Of a stretch of DNA of 64,000 nt, positions 35,067 to 43,049 are shown one piece after another (position 1 is the stretch's first letter; each line of letters starts with the position of its first letter). The stretch is from Saccharospirillum alexandrii_A. GTDB taxonomy: Bacteria > Pseudomonadota > Gammaproteobacteria > Pseudomonadales > Natronospirillaceae. The notes beneath the pieces were generated by a model. It was not told the origin of the DNA and did no database searches. It saw nothing but the letters and a program-made list of their open reading frames with translations. Made by a program: the position numbers and the translations under genes. The stretch covers positions 186,001 to 250,000 of the forward strand of contig NZ_JBHZRJ010000001.1 of assembly GCF_043641555.1 (NCBI RefSeq), written 5' to 3'.

Positions 35067-35194
35067 GCAGCAGGTGCCGGGTATACCCCTGTGGGGTAGT
35101 CCGCAGCAAGGATGCTGCGGTCTAGGCCCGAGACGTCGGACCGCCATGGACAGATTTACGCCGACCCCGCAGGGGTATACCCGGTGCCCGCTGC
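35067..35194 (-). repeat. Palindromic intergenic element, copy H (128 bp)
   Basis: Arms 35067-35097 and 35164-35194 (core GGGTATACCCCTGTGGGGT; one G/T change between arms). A 15-bp insertion containing CGTCGGACCG enlarges the loop. Sequence outside the arms (near 35040-35062 and 35202-35222) is also loosely complementary. It fills the convergent gap between the P450 and lacZ genes. Confidence 0.9.
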
Positions 35195-35237
35195 GGGCCA
35201 ATGCCTCTCAAGCAACCCGAACTCTATAACCACTGAC

Positions 35238-38200
35238 TTAACCCGCCTTAAGCGTAACCTCATACCGATACTGTCGCTTGGTCTGGCGATGCTGCGTTAT
35301 CTGGTACTCAGGGTGCACGCTCGGGCTCCAGGAATCATCCCCACCTACGCCCATGTGCTCCGCATCGATGTGCACATAGACTCCGTCTTCCTCTGAGAGT
35401 TCGTATTGGTGCCTGGCGGCTGCCAGCTCGGCCTGGGAATACCGGCTCAGGCTGAAGTGGAAGTCACCGCTGACGCTCAGGCTGCCCAGTTGCAGTGACC
35501 GGGTATCGCAGCGCAGGCCATTGTCGCTTGGGAAAATATAGGGCGTGTGAGCGGCGCTCAGCGGCAGCGAATAGCGACCCATGTCGGCCGCCAGTTTCCG
35601 GTCCGGATAGTTCTCATGCGGGCCGCGTCCCCACCAGTTGAAGGTCTCAGGTATTTCGGTTAACGCCCATTCAAGGCCGATCCGGGCCAGGGGTGGCACG
35701 CCGGCCGCTGCTTCGACCTCGACCTGCAGGGTCAGTGAACCATCCTGATAACAACCGTAACGCCAGTGGCTGCGCAGTCGGGTTTCGTCGTCTGCCCGGT
35801 GCTGATGAGCAACGCAAATTTCCACACAATCGGCCCGTGGGGTAACCGCCAGAAGTGTGCTGGTCGTCGCCAGGCGATCCAGTCCGGCCGCTGCCCAGCG
35901 CGCTGCCCAGGCATTGGGGTCGACCCGGTCCGCCTCGCTGATGCCGATGTCGTTGTCGAGCGGGGCACGCCAGAAGCAGTCTCGCGGTGCGGCCATTAAC
36001 AGTGGCTGGCCCTGGTGCTGCCAGTCGAGCAACTGGCCGGTGGTGCGATCGAACTGCCACTGACCACCCTCATGCTCAACGATGATCCGGTCGTCTGTTT
36101 CTGTGTAAGCCGGCGCCGGGGCTGCCGTTGTTACTGCATCAGCCAGCTGTGCGCTAACTGGCAGGCTGAGTTGCTGGCGTGCCGTTTCATGCCCGGGTTC
36201 AGACCAGGGGGTCGCCTCGGGCTGAGTAATCCAGATATCGAGGTGGTAGTCGCTGCCTTGTTGTGCCGCTGGCAGCACGGCGTCGATGGTGTATTGGGCC
36301 TGGCTCTGGGGCGCAACGCTCAATGGCATTTGCCCCTGGCTGATGATGTGGCCGTCTTCCAGTAGCGCCCAGTTAAGCTGCTCGTTGTCGGTGTGGCGGA
36401 ACAGGTATTCGCTGTTTACCTGAACCGTCAGCGGGTCGGTGCTGATCAGTTTGATCTGCAGAAATTGCTGGGCCCGTTTTGCCTCATACAGCGTCGGGTG
36501 GACGCTGCGGTCGGGGAAGACCAGGCCGTTGATGCAGAATTGACGGTCGTTGGGCTGGTCGCCAAAGTCGCCGCCGTAGGCCCAAAAGCGGTGGCCGTCC
36601 GGGCTGGTGTGGTTCAGGCCCTGGTCGACCCAGTCCCAGATGAAACCGCCCTGCAAGCGTGGGTATTGGCGAAAGGCGCGCCAGTATTCATCAAAACTGC
36701 CCAGGCTGTTACCCATGGCATGAGCGTATTCGCACAGAATCAACGGTCGGTTTTCACCGGGCAGGCCGATCCATTTCTGAATCGACCACTTGGGGACCGA
36801 TTCTGGCAGTGGCATGTCGGTATTAACGCGGGCATACATCGGGCAAATGATGTCGGTGGCGGCTGAATCGGCACCGCCCCCCTCATACTGAACCGGGCGG
36901 CTGGGGTCGGATTGTTTCACCCACTGGTAGGCCGCGTGATGGTTGGCACCCAGGCCAGATTCGTTGCCCAGCGACCAGATGATGACCGAAGCATGGTTAC
37001 GGTCGCGCTGCACCAGGCGGGTCACCCGCTCCATATAGGCCGACAGCCAGCGACTGTCGTCCGACAGCTGGCTCGACGGGTTCATTCCGTGCGTTTCTAT
37101 ATTAGCCTCGTCGACCACGTAGAGACCGTACTGGTCGCACAGCTCATAGAATTCCGGGTGATTGGGGTAATGGGCGGTGCGCACGGCGTTGAAGTTGAAC
37201 TGCTTCATCAGCCGGATGTCGGCTTCCATATCCGCCCGGTTAACGGCGTGGCCTCGCTCGGGGTGATGTTCATGCCGGTTTGCCCCGCGAATCAGCACGG
37301 GCTGACCGTTAACCTTTAACAGCCCGTCGCTGATCTCCACGCTGCGAAAACCAACCCAATACGCCTCATGGTCCAGTTCCTGGCCCTCAGCGTCGCTCAG
37401 GCTGACCACCAGCCGGTACAGGTAAGGGGTTTCTGCCGACCAGAGGTGAGGCGCCGTTACTGCCAGCCTGGTATAGGCACGGCAACGGAAGCCGCCGCGT
37501 TCGTCAACCTCACGCTGACCTGGTGCGATGTCGCTGACCTCGGCGACCAACTGGTCACCGTCGTAGAGACAGGCACGGATGTGGGTTTCCGGGTCAGACA
37601 CTTCAGCGCACAGGTTCAGTGTGGCGTCGCGGTAGCAGGCATCCAGTTCGGTGTCGAAATGAACATCGGTAATCTGGCGCCGGGGCTTGGTGACCAGGGT
37701 GACGTCGCGGAAGATGCCACTTAGCCACCACATGTCCTGGTCTTCGAGGTAGCTGCCATCCGACCAGCGCAGCACCATCACCGCCAAGCGGTTATCGCCA
37801 GCGTGAACGAACTCGGAAAGGTCAAATTCAGCCGGTAACCGGCTGTCCTGGCTGTAGCCCACCCAGCGGCCATTGCACCAGAGGTGAAAAGCGGAATTTA
37901 CCCCGTCGAACACCACCCGGGTTTGGCCGTCAATCGCTTCAGCCGGGAGTGCGAAGGTGCGAGCGTAGCCCCCGGTCGGGTTATCTGCAGGCACAAAGGG
38001 CGGGTTGACCGCAAACGGATACTGAACATTGGTGTAGATGGGCCGGTCGTACCCCTGGCATTGCCAGTTGCCCGGAACGCGCACACTGTGGCCGGTGGGC
38101 ACGGCGGTCGGTGATTCGAAGAAGGCGGCGTCAGCCAGCTCTGGCCGGTCGTACAGCGCGAAATCCCAGTCGCCGTTGAGCGACTGCCGGGCCGATGTCA

Positions 38201-38327
38201 GGTCGTTGCGGGCGTCGTCGTGGCTTGCATAGGCACGCAGCGGGCTGTGGCCCGGTAGCCGGTTCTGTCCGGTAACCAGTGGGTTTTCCCAGTCGCGGCG
38301 AGACAACAGGTCGGTGAAAGTACTCAT
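35238..38327 (-). CDS. lacZ: Beta-galactosidase (GH2, LacZ type)
   Basis: A 1029-residue enzyme, close to the 1024 of E. coli LacZ. WENPLVTGQNRLPGHSPL at the start, the acid/base Glu in IIWSLGNESGLGANHHAAY and the nucleophile Glu in LILCEYAHAMGNSLG are all present, followed by the C-terminal domain with GRGPHENYPDRK. It hydrolyses lactose-type beta-galactosides in the cytoplasm. No permease gene adjoins. ATG 38327 has GGAG 8 bases upstream; the longer frame to 38417 would begin inside the promoter-operator, so it is rejected. Confidence 0.96.
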   Translation of the reverse strand: MSTFTDLLSRRDWENPLVTGQNRLPGHSPLRAYASHDDARNDLTSARQSLNGDWDFALYDRPELADAAFFESPTAVPTGHSVRVPGNWQCQGYDRPIYTNVQYPFAVNPPFVPADNPTGGYARTFALPAEAIDGQTRVVFDGVNSAFHLWCNGRWVGYSQDSRLPAEFDLSEFVHAGDNRLAVMVLRWSDGSYLEDQDMWWLSGIFRDVTLVTKPRRQITDVHFDTELDACYRDATLNLCAEVSDPETHIRACLYDGDQLVAEVSDIAPGQREVDERGGFRCRAYTRLAVTAPHLWSAETPYLYRLVVSLSDAEGQELDHEAYWVGFRSVEISDGLLKVNGQPVLIRGANRHEHHPERGHAVNRADMEADIRLMKQFNFNAVRTAHYPNHPEFYELCDQYGLYVVDEANIETHGMNPSSQLSDDSRWLSAYMERVTRLVQRDRNHASVIIWSLGNESGLGANHHAAYQWVKQSDPSRPVQYEGGGADSAATDIICPMYARVNTDMPLPESVPKWSIQKWIGLPGENRPLILCEYAHAMGNSLGSFDEYWRAFRQYPRLQGGFIWDWVDQGLNHTSPDGHRFWAYGGDFGDQPNDRQFCINGLVFPDRSVHPTLYEAKRAQQFLQIKLISTDPLTVQVNSEYLFRHTDNEQLNWALLEDGHIISQGQMPLSVAPQSQAQYTIDAVLPAAQQGSDYHLDIWITQPEATPWSEPGHETARQQLSLPVSAQLADAVTTAAPAPAYTETDDRIIVEHEGGQWQFDRTTGQLLDWQHQGQPLLMAAPRDCFWRAPLDNDIGISEADRVDPNAWAARWAAAGLDRLATTSTLLAVTPRADCVEICVAHQHRADDETRLRSHWRYGCYQDGSLTLQVEVEAAAGVPPLARIGLEWALTEIPETFNWWGRGPHENYPDRKLAADMGRYSLPLSAAHTPYIFPSDNGLRCDTRSLQLGSLSVSGDFHFSLSRYSQAELAAARHQYELSEEDGVYVHIDAEHMGVGGDDSWSPSVHPEYQITQHRQTKRQYRYEVTLKAG

Positions 38328-38401
38328 TGAGCCTACTCCTTCAGGGGTTATGCCGGTACTCAGCGTCTTCGTTATGGTTTTCCGACTGGGTACCCAGAGC
38401 T

Positions 38402-38417
38402 TTGATAACGTTTTCAA
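38402..38417 (-). promoter_or_regulatory. LacI-family operator over the lacZ start site
   Basis: On the minus strand it reads TTGAAAAC-GTTATCAA, an 8+8 palindrome with one mismatch and a central CG-type step, like GalR/LacI-family sites. It lies two bases downstream of the -10 element of the lacZ promoter and covers the expected start point, a classic repressor position. No lacI-type gene is in the window. Confidence 0.65.
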
Positions 38418-38419
38418 GG

Positions 38420-38448
38420 ATTGTCAGTGATCACCCGGGCAAGGTCAA
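38420..38448 (-). promoter_or_regulatory. Predicted sigma-70 promoter of lacZ
   Basis: TTGACC (-35, 38448-38443) and GACAAT (-10, 38425-38420) are 17 bp apart on the minus strand. The transcription start would fall near 38413, within the operator at 38402-38417. Spacing is ideal and hexamers match 5/6 and 4/6. Confidence 0.62.
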
Positions 38449-38485
38449 TCGTCGTTAATCGGCCTGACGCTGTGTAAAGATGCTG

Positions 38486-38513
38486 TGAATTGGTGATCAC
38501 CATCACAGTCTGC
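38486..38513. promoter_or_regulatory. CRP/Vfr-like site in the lacZ upstream region
   Basis: GGTGA-TCACCA-TCACA (38492-38507) fits the CRP form TGTGA-N6-TCACA with one change; it overlaps a perfect 12-bp palindrome TGGTGATCACCA (38491-38502). Its centre is about 86 bp before the predicted lacZ start. It could also serve the divergent lipoprotein gene. Moderate evidence only. Confidence 0.45.
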
Positions 38514-38563
38514 CTGGGCACTCTGCAAGAGCTGAACGCAGTACGAAGGCTTGGCCGGGTTAA

Positions 38564-38699
38564 AAACCGTCAAAACTTTGAAGGGACTGATCTATTCGTG
38601 TGACAGGGTCGAGATGAATTCTGTGACAGAGATTTCTATGAGAGAACATATTCAAAAATGCTGCTTCGAATTGACGGTTTTTTAATCGTAAACCGTCAA
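38564..38699. repeat. Triplicated AAACCGTCAA motif with an inverted pair
   Basis: AAACCGTCAA occurs at 38564-38573 and 38690-38699, and its complement TTGACGGTTT at 38671-38680, so the last two form an inverted repeat with a 9-base spacer. They lie upstream of the lipoprotein gene and look like binding sites for a dimeric regulator; there is no T run to suggest termination. Confidence 0.55.
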
Positions 38700-38815
38700 A
38701 TCATACTGTCACTGTAATAAAAAATTCGGCCGGAACTCGCTCACATTTATTCGTGTTCTGCCTCGTTACCATGCGCTCACTTTCATCCATGACCGCAAAG
38801 GTAACTGAAAAGCTT

Positions 38816-40099
38816 ATGACGAAGTTCACTCTTTCATGTTCGGTCGTCGCCTCGATGGCGCTGGCAGGATGCCAACTAGAAGAAGGAACTTCTAAATTTA
38901 TCGGCGATGACTCAGACACAGATTCCCGATCCTTCGACCTGATGTATTCGGTCCGTGCAGATCGCGCATCCGGTGCCAGTTTGCAAAATGCAGAACTGAA
39001 TGAATCGGGCAGCTATTACGTCTATTTGACATCGAACGACGCGGCGCTAGGCGTCGTTCAGTTTTACGTCAATGATGTATTGATGAATGCCGATTCAAGT
39101 TATCCGTATGATTTGAATGGTGGCAATAATATTGCTGCCAACGTTCAGAATATGGAATGGTTTGAGCCCGGCGAAAATATCGTTCTGGCGCGCGTCGACG
39201 GGGAAATTGTGGCGACTTCTCGGTTTGTGGTAGAGAGCGATGAGCCGACGCCGGAACCAGAACCGACGCCGGAACCAGAACCGACGCCGGAGCCAGAGCC
39301 GACTCCGGAACCAGAGCCGACTCCGGAACCAGAGCCGACACCGGAACCAGAACCGACGCCGGAACCAGAGCCGACTCCGGAACCAGAACCGACGCCGGAA
39401 CCAGAACCGACGCCGGAACCAGAACCGACACCGGAACCAGAACCGACACCGGAACCAGAGCCGACTCCAGAACCGGAACCGACGCCGGAACCGGAGCCAA
39501 TCAGCTACTCTCTGGACTATTCGCTGGAGGCGTCACGCAGTGACGGTCAGGAAGTTGAGGGGTTGACGCTGATCGAAGGCGAAGCCTACTACCTGACGCT
39601 GACGACCAATGATATCGACGCAGGCCATGTAGAGTTCTATGTCAACGGCGGCTGGTTTGGTGAAGACGAGGTGTATCCCTACGATTTCGCCGGTGGCAAT
39701 TACGACTCTGCCAACGCCTTGCCATTGAACGAGTTGCAGGAGGGAACCAACACCCTGACGGTTCGCGTCAATGGCACGGTGGTTGCCCATTCAACGGTGA
39801 CCCTGGTCATGAACGAACCAGCGCCCGAGCCAGAACCAGAGCCGGATACACTGTCGGTAACCTTGTACTGGAGTGTCCCGATGGAGCGCGCCAATGGTGA
39901 GCCGCTTAGTCTCGATGAAATCGGTGGCTATGAGATTCGTTACCGCGAAACCGGTACTGAAGACTTCGTCACACTGGTTATCGACGACGCCGGGACCGAC
40001 CAGTACCTGATTGAAGATTTGCCCGGCGCTGACTATGAGTTTCAGGTGGCAACGTTCGACAGCAATGGTATCTACAGTGATTTTGTGACAGCCCAGTGA
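38816..40099 (+). CDS. Surface lipoprotein with PEPEPT repeat linker and FnIII-like end
   Basis: A 427-residue protein. The signal peptide ends in lipobox LAGC (C19). A domain of about 95 residues (LMYSVRADRASGASL to ATSRFVVE) is repeated after the linker (LDYSLEASRSDGQEV to AHSTVTLV) with shared YPYD and GGN motifs, so it arose by duplication. Between them are 14 six-residue units PTPEPE. The C-terminus (VTLYWSVPMERANGE to VATFDSNGIYSDFV) looks like a fibronectin type III domain. A role in surface binding or carbohydrate recognition is plausible but unproven. A terminator follows. Confidence 0.82.
   Translation: MTKFTLSCSVVASMALAGCQLEEGTSKFIGDDSDTDSRSFDLMYSVRADRASGASLQNAELNESGSYYVYLTSNDAALGVVQFYVNDVLMNADSSYPYDLNGGNNIAANVQNMEWFEPGENIVLARVDGEIVATSRFVVESDEPTPEPEPTPEPEPTPEPEPTPEPEPTPEPEPTPEPEPTPEPEPTPEPEPTPEPEPTPEPEPTPEPEPTPEPEPTPEPEPTPEPEPISYSLDYSLEASRSDGQEVEGLTLIEGEAYYLTLTTNDIDAGHVEFYVNGGWFGEDEVYPYDFAGGNYDSANALPLNELQEGTNTLTVRVNGTVVAHSTVTLVMNEPAPEPEPEPDTLSVTLYWSVPMERANGEPLSLDEIGGYEIRYRETGTEDFVTLVIDDAGTDQYLIEDLPGADYEFQVATFDSNGIYSDFVTAQ
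39245..39496 (+). repeat. 14 tandem 18-bp units encoding Pro-Thr-Pro-Glu-Pro-Glu
   Basis: Fourteen 18-bp units beginning CCGAC(G/T/A)CCGGAACCAGA(A/G) run from 39245 to 39496, in frame. Differences are nearly all in third codon positions, so the protein sequence is kept. Such rigid, negatively charged linkers hold domains apart on the cell surface; copy number may vary between strains. Confidence 0.97.
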
Positions 40100-40125
40100 G
40101 TGAGTAAGGATGTACACTCGATTGA

Positions 40126-40151
40126 CCCCGGCCCGTGCCGGGGTTTTTTTT
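40126..40151 (+). terminator. Intrinsic terminator of the lipoprotein gene
   Basis: CCCCGGC (40126-40132) and GCCGGGG (40137-40143) form a 7-bp stem with a 4-base loop, followed at once by eight T (40144-40151). It lies 27 bp after the stop codon. Confidence 0.92.
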
Positions 40152-40258
40152 GTGCGATCAGAACAGGTCTGCGCGAACGCTACCTGGTTTCTGGTAGGCG
40201 CTGGCAACCACAGCCGTCTCAAGTAGACTGTTCACTCTGTCTGGTTTGAGAGCGTGTT

Positions 40259-41419
40259 ATGCGTGACGGTTTTTTTGGGGTTATAAAGCGGTGGCTGGTC
40301 GGCTTCATGTTGGTGCTTGCTACCAGCATGCTGCACGCTGAATCGGATGCCGTGCAACCGCCTGCGCCCTGGTTGCAGGTCATTCGTGACACGCCCTATG
40401 TTTTCAGCGATGGCTTTTACCAGAACATATCCATCATCCGACGCTGGGTGTTGCTCGAGCAAAGTTACTGCGAGCAACCTGACCGGCATATCCTGTTCGA
40501 TCAGCGCGGCCGCTTCCTGACCTGGTTTGAGAACGAAGACACGGTCGCTGAAAACCAGGAGCGGTTAAACCGCATTCGCGAAACCCTGTATCGTGACGAA
40601 CGGGTACACCGGTGGATCGGAGGGTCGGCCACGGAAACGGGCTACCCCTTTGCGCTGCGCTGCGACCAGCCTCACGTTGATTTGAGCGCCGCTATAGATC
40701 GCCTGCTGGGAACCGACCCGGCGGATCGGGTGTGGGGCACCTGGGATGGTATGGTGGCCGGCTCCGAAGACGAGCCGATTCCGCTGATTGAGCTGGTCCG
40801 GCAAGTGTTCAACAACAAGGCCGAACGTCAGGGTTATCAGCCGGATGAGGCCGTTGTGCAGTCGTTTATTGGCCAGATTCTGATAGAAAGCGGTGCCCGA
40901 AAAGAAAGCTTTTCAGCAGCCCGGGCCGTTGGCTTGTTACAATTACGGCCGGAAGTGCTGGCCGATTGCGAAATTGATGAACGGTTTCACCTGCACCGCA
41001 TGGCACAGGTCGATTGCGCCGTCAGGCTCTATCAGCAAAACGACCGGAACCTACGGCCGGTTTTTAATGACCGTTTTGGGCATTTGCCGGACGCCCAGCG
41101 TGAACAGCTCTATTCACTGCTGCTGGTACAGGCCTACCACGGTGGTATCGGGCGATTAATGCAGTTGCTGGGAGACGAAGAACCGGGAACCGCCGCCCAG
41201 CAGTTTGCCGCCGATGCAGAACGTTACAGCGCTGAGGACATTGCCCTGGGGCTGGTGTTTCACAACATGGGGCGCATTAGCCTGGGGCTCGATTCATTGT
41301 ATTATCTGGTCGATGTGCGCATCGCTACCGAAGCCGTTTGCGACACCCGGCCCCAAGCGTGTGAACCGGTTACTGACGCCACTCAATCGACCAGTTCTGA
41401 TCCCGGGCAAAGTGATTGA
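40259..41419 (+). CDS. Secreted lytic-transglycosylase-like protein
   Basis: A 386-residue protein with a signal peptide (WLVGFMLVLATSMLHA). The middle region reads GQILIESGARKESFSAARAVGLLQLRPEVL, which fits the SLT signature of a catalytic Glu-Ser followed by GLLQL-x-P; later VQAYHGGIGRLMQLL and VFHNMGRISLG could be the remaining sugar-site motifs. It probably cleaves or binds peptidoglycan in the periplasm, but the match is distant. The 3' end overlaps the convergent small gene by 50 bp. Confidence 0.75.
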   Translation: MRDGFFGVIKRWLVGFMLVLATSMLHAESDAVQPPAPWLQVIRDTPYVFSDGFYQNISIIRRWVLLEQSYCEQPDRHILFDQRGRFLTWFENEDTVAENQERLNRIRETLYRDERVHRWIGGSATETGYPFALRCDQPHVDLSAAIDRLLGTDPADRVWGTWDGMVAGSEDEPIPLIELVRQVFNNKAERQGYQPDEAVVQSFIGQILIESGARKESFSAARAVGLLQLRPEVLADCEIDERFHLHRMAQVDCAVRLYQQNDRNLRPVFNDRFGHLPDAQREQLYSLLLVQAYHGGIGRLMQLLGDEEPGTAAQQFAADAERYSAEDIALGLVFHNMGRISLGLDSLYYLVDVRIATEAVCDTRPQACEPVTDATQSTSSDPGQSD

Positions 41420-41600
41420 CTGCCTGAATCGACGGAAACCACTCGCTCAACAGAACGTCGGATGCTCGGTCTGGCTCGGCGTAGACCACCAGGAACAGGG
41501 CACCGGGTTCATCGGGGTCTTCACTGAGCAGGCAGTAACCGCGGTAATAATTGCCTTCGACAATCTCACCGAGGCAATTAAGGTGCAAGGTCAGCCCCAT
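41370..41600 (-). CDS. Small unknown protein coupled to phhB
   Basis: A 76-residue protein beginning GLTLHLNCLGEIVEGNYYRGY and ending with DQNWSIEWRQ. I recognise no family. ATG 41600 comes one base after the phhB stop (minus strand TGA-G-ATG), so it is likely translated by reinitiation with phhB. The frame remains open upstream inside phhB, which I take as chance. Its 3' 50 bp overlap the end of the convergent SLT-like gene. Confidence 0.65.
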   Translation of the reverse strand: MGLTLHLNCLGEIVEGNYYRGYCLLSEDPDEPGALFLVVYAEPDRASDVLLSEWFPSIQAVNHFARDQNWSIEWRQ

Positions 41601-41601
41601 C

Positions 41602-41910
41602 TCAGCGTTGCCCGGTGGCCAGTTTTTCCATACGCCGGGCCAGGTCAAAATCCTTTTCCGAGATGCCGCCGGCATCGTGGGTGGTCAGCTGTACTTTGAC
41701 CGTTTTATACACGTTGAACCATTCCGGGTGATGGTTGCTCTTCTCAGCCACCATGGCCGCCTGCGTCATAAAGCCGAAGGCGGTGACAAAATTCGAGAAG
41801 GTGAACGTTTTGGTCAGCTTGTCGTCTTCGAGTTCCCAGGGGAACTCCAGATCGGTATTCAGTGCGGCCAGTTCAGACTTGCATTCAACCGGTGTGTAGG
41901 CCTCTGTCAT
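41602..41910 (-). CDS. phhB: 4a-hydroxytetrahydrobiopterin dehydratase (PCD/DCoH)
   Basis: A 102-residue single-domain protein. The family motif is in KSNHHPEWFNVYKTVKVQLTTHDAGGISEKDFDLA, with the catalytic histidine pair before PEW and the second histidine in TTHDAGG. It dehydrates the pterin product of phenylalanine hydroxylase or related enzymes. AGGAGG precedes the ATG. No phhA is in the window, so it may recycle pterin for another hydroxylase. Confidence 0.94.
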   Translation of the reverse strand: MTEAYTPVECKSELAALNTDLEFPWELEDDKLTKTFTFSNFVTAFGFMTQAAMVAEKSNHHPEWFNVYKTVKVQLTTHDAGGISEKDFDLARRMEKLATGQR

Positions 41911-42058
41911 GGTGGAGCCTCCTGATGTTCAAGTGTAGGCTCACCATAACAAGGTCACCATCCGGTGTGAATTGCTGCTTGTCTGGAAAGTGACCCACGG
42001 TGGGCCCGGGTTCGTAAAGTAGGGCAACCATTTTAACCCGACGAGCGAGAAAGACAGC

Positions 42059-42970
42059 ATGTTCGACACCCTGAAGGATTACAGCATTGTCTATTCATTT
42101 GACCGGACCGGTTACCAGCGGCATGCCCGGCACTTCAGTGAGATAGACGACGCGCGGGTGGCGGGTAAGCGAGTGCTGGTCACAGGTGGCACCAGTGGCA
42201 TTGGGGCGGCGCTGGCGCAGCGGCTGGCGGCTGCGGGTGCGACGGTGCTGGTAACGGGCCGGGGGAAAGGTAAATTCAACGAGTCGGGCCTGGCCGAGCT
42301 CGGTGTAGAGTTTATCGAGCTCGACATGACCCGGTTTGATCAGGTGTTATCACAACCGCTGCCTGAACTCGATGCCCTGGTTTGCAACGCCGGAGGCATG
42401 CCCGACAAGCTGATGCTGGTTGAAGACCGTTACGATGTGATCTTTGCCTCCCAGGTGGTGGGCCACTACTTGCTGATTCGCCGTTGCATCGAGCAATCGC
42501 TGTTGCCGGAAGGGGCGCCGGTGCATCTGACCGCCAGCGGCGGAATGTACTTGCAGAAACTGGAGCTGGGCGACTTGTGCTGGCAGCAGCACCCGTACGA
42601 CAAGGTGAAGTCCTACGCCAACGCCAAGCGCGCCCAGGTCATTCTGAACCAGGAACTGGCCCGGCAATTTCCAAGCTACACCTTTTCCGCCTCACATCCG
42701 GGCTGGGTAGGCACCGAGGCCCTGCGTGAAGCCTTGCCCGGGTTCTCCAATAAAATGGGTGACCGGCTGCGCACCAGCGAAGAAGGAGCAGATACCATCT
42801 ACTGGTGCCTGGCCGAGGGCCAGGCACTGCCCGCTGGCGAATTCTGGTTCGACCGGAAAGCCCGCAAGGTCTATCCGTTTTTTTGGACCCGTGAATCGGC
42901 CGGGACCCGGCAATCGCTGCTCGATTTGTGTGAAGATGCCTGGCAGCGGCATCGACCGGTGATGGGCTAA
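42059..42970 (+). CDS. Short-chain dehydrogenase (DHRS12-like)
   Basis: A 303-residue SDR. The cofactor loop is VTGGTSGIGAALAQRL (about residues 40-55), NAG is present (LVCNAGG), and the catalytic Ser and Tyr-x3-Lys appear in LTASGGMYL and SYANAKRAQ. The opening YSIVYSFDRTGYQRHARHF and the long N-terminal extension resemble the DHRS12 group. The substrate is unknown. leuA follows after 79 bp on the same strand. Confidence 0.88.
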   Translation: MFDTLKDYSIVYSFDRTGYQRHARHFSEIDDARVAGKRVLVTGGTSGIGAALAQRLAAAGATVLVTGRGKGKFNESGLAELGVEFIELDMTRFDQVLSQPLPELDALVCNAGGMPDKLMLVEDRYDVIFASQVVGHYLLIRRCIEQSLLPEGAPVHLTASGGMYLQKLELGDLCWQQHPYDKVKSYANAKRAQVILNQELARQFPSYTFSASHPGWVGTEALREALPGFSNKMGDRLRTSEEGADTIYWCLAEGQALPAGEFWFDRKARKVYPFFWTRESAGTRQSLLDLCEDAWQRHRPVMG

Positions 42971-43049
42971 AAAGCGCGCCAGTCGATGAGGCGTGGGGCG
43001 TTTCTGGTGTACACTAGCGGTCTGTAAACCGGCCGACCGGAGTGTTGCC

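Noticed and set aside
38328..38417. Longer lacZ start
   Set aside because: The extension would cover the operator and leader; ATG 38327 has a good ribosome-binding site and the expected length.
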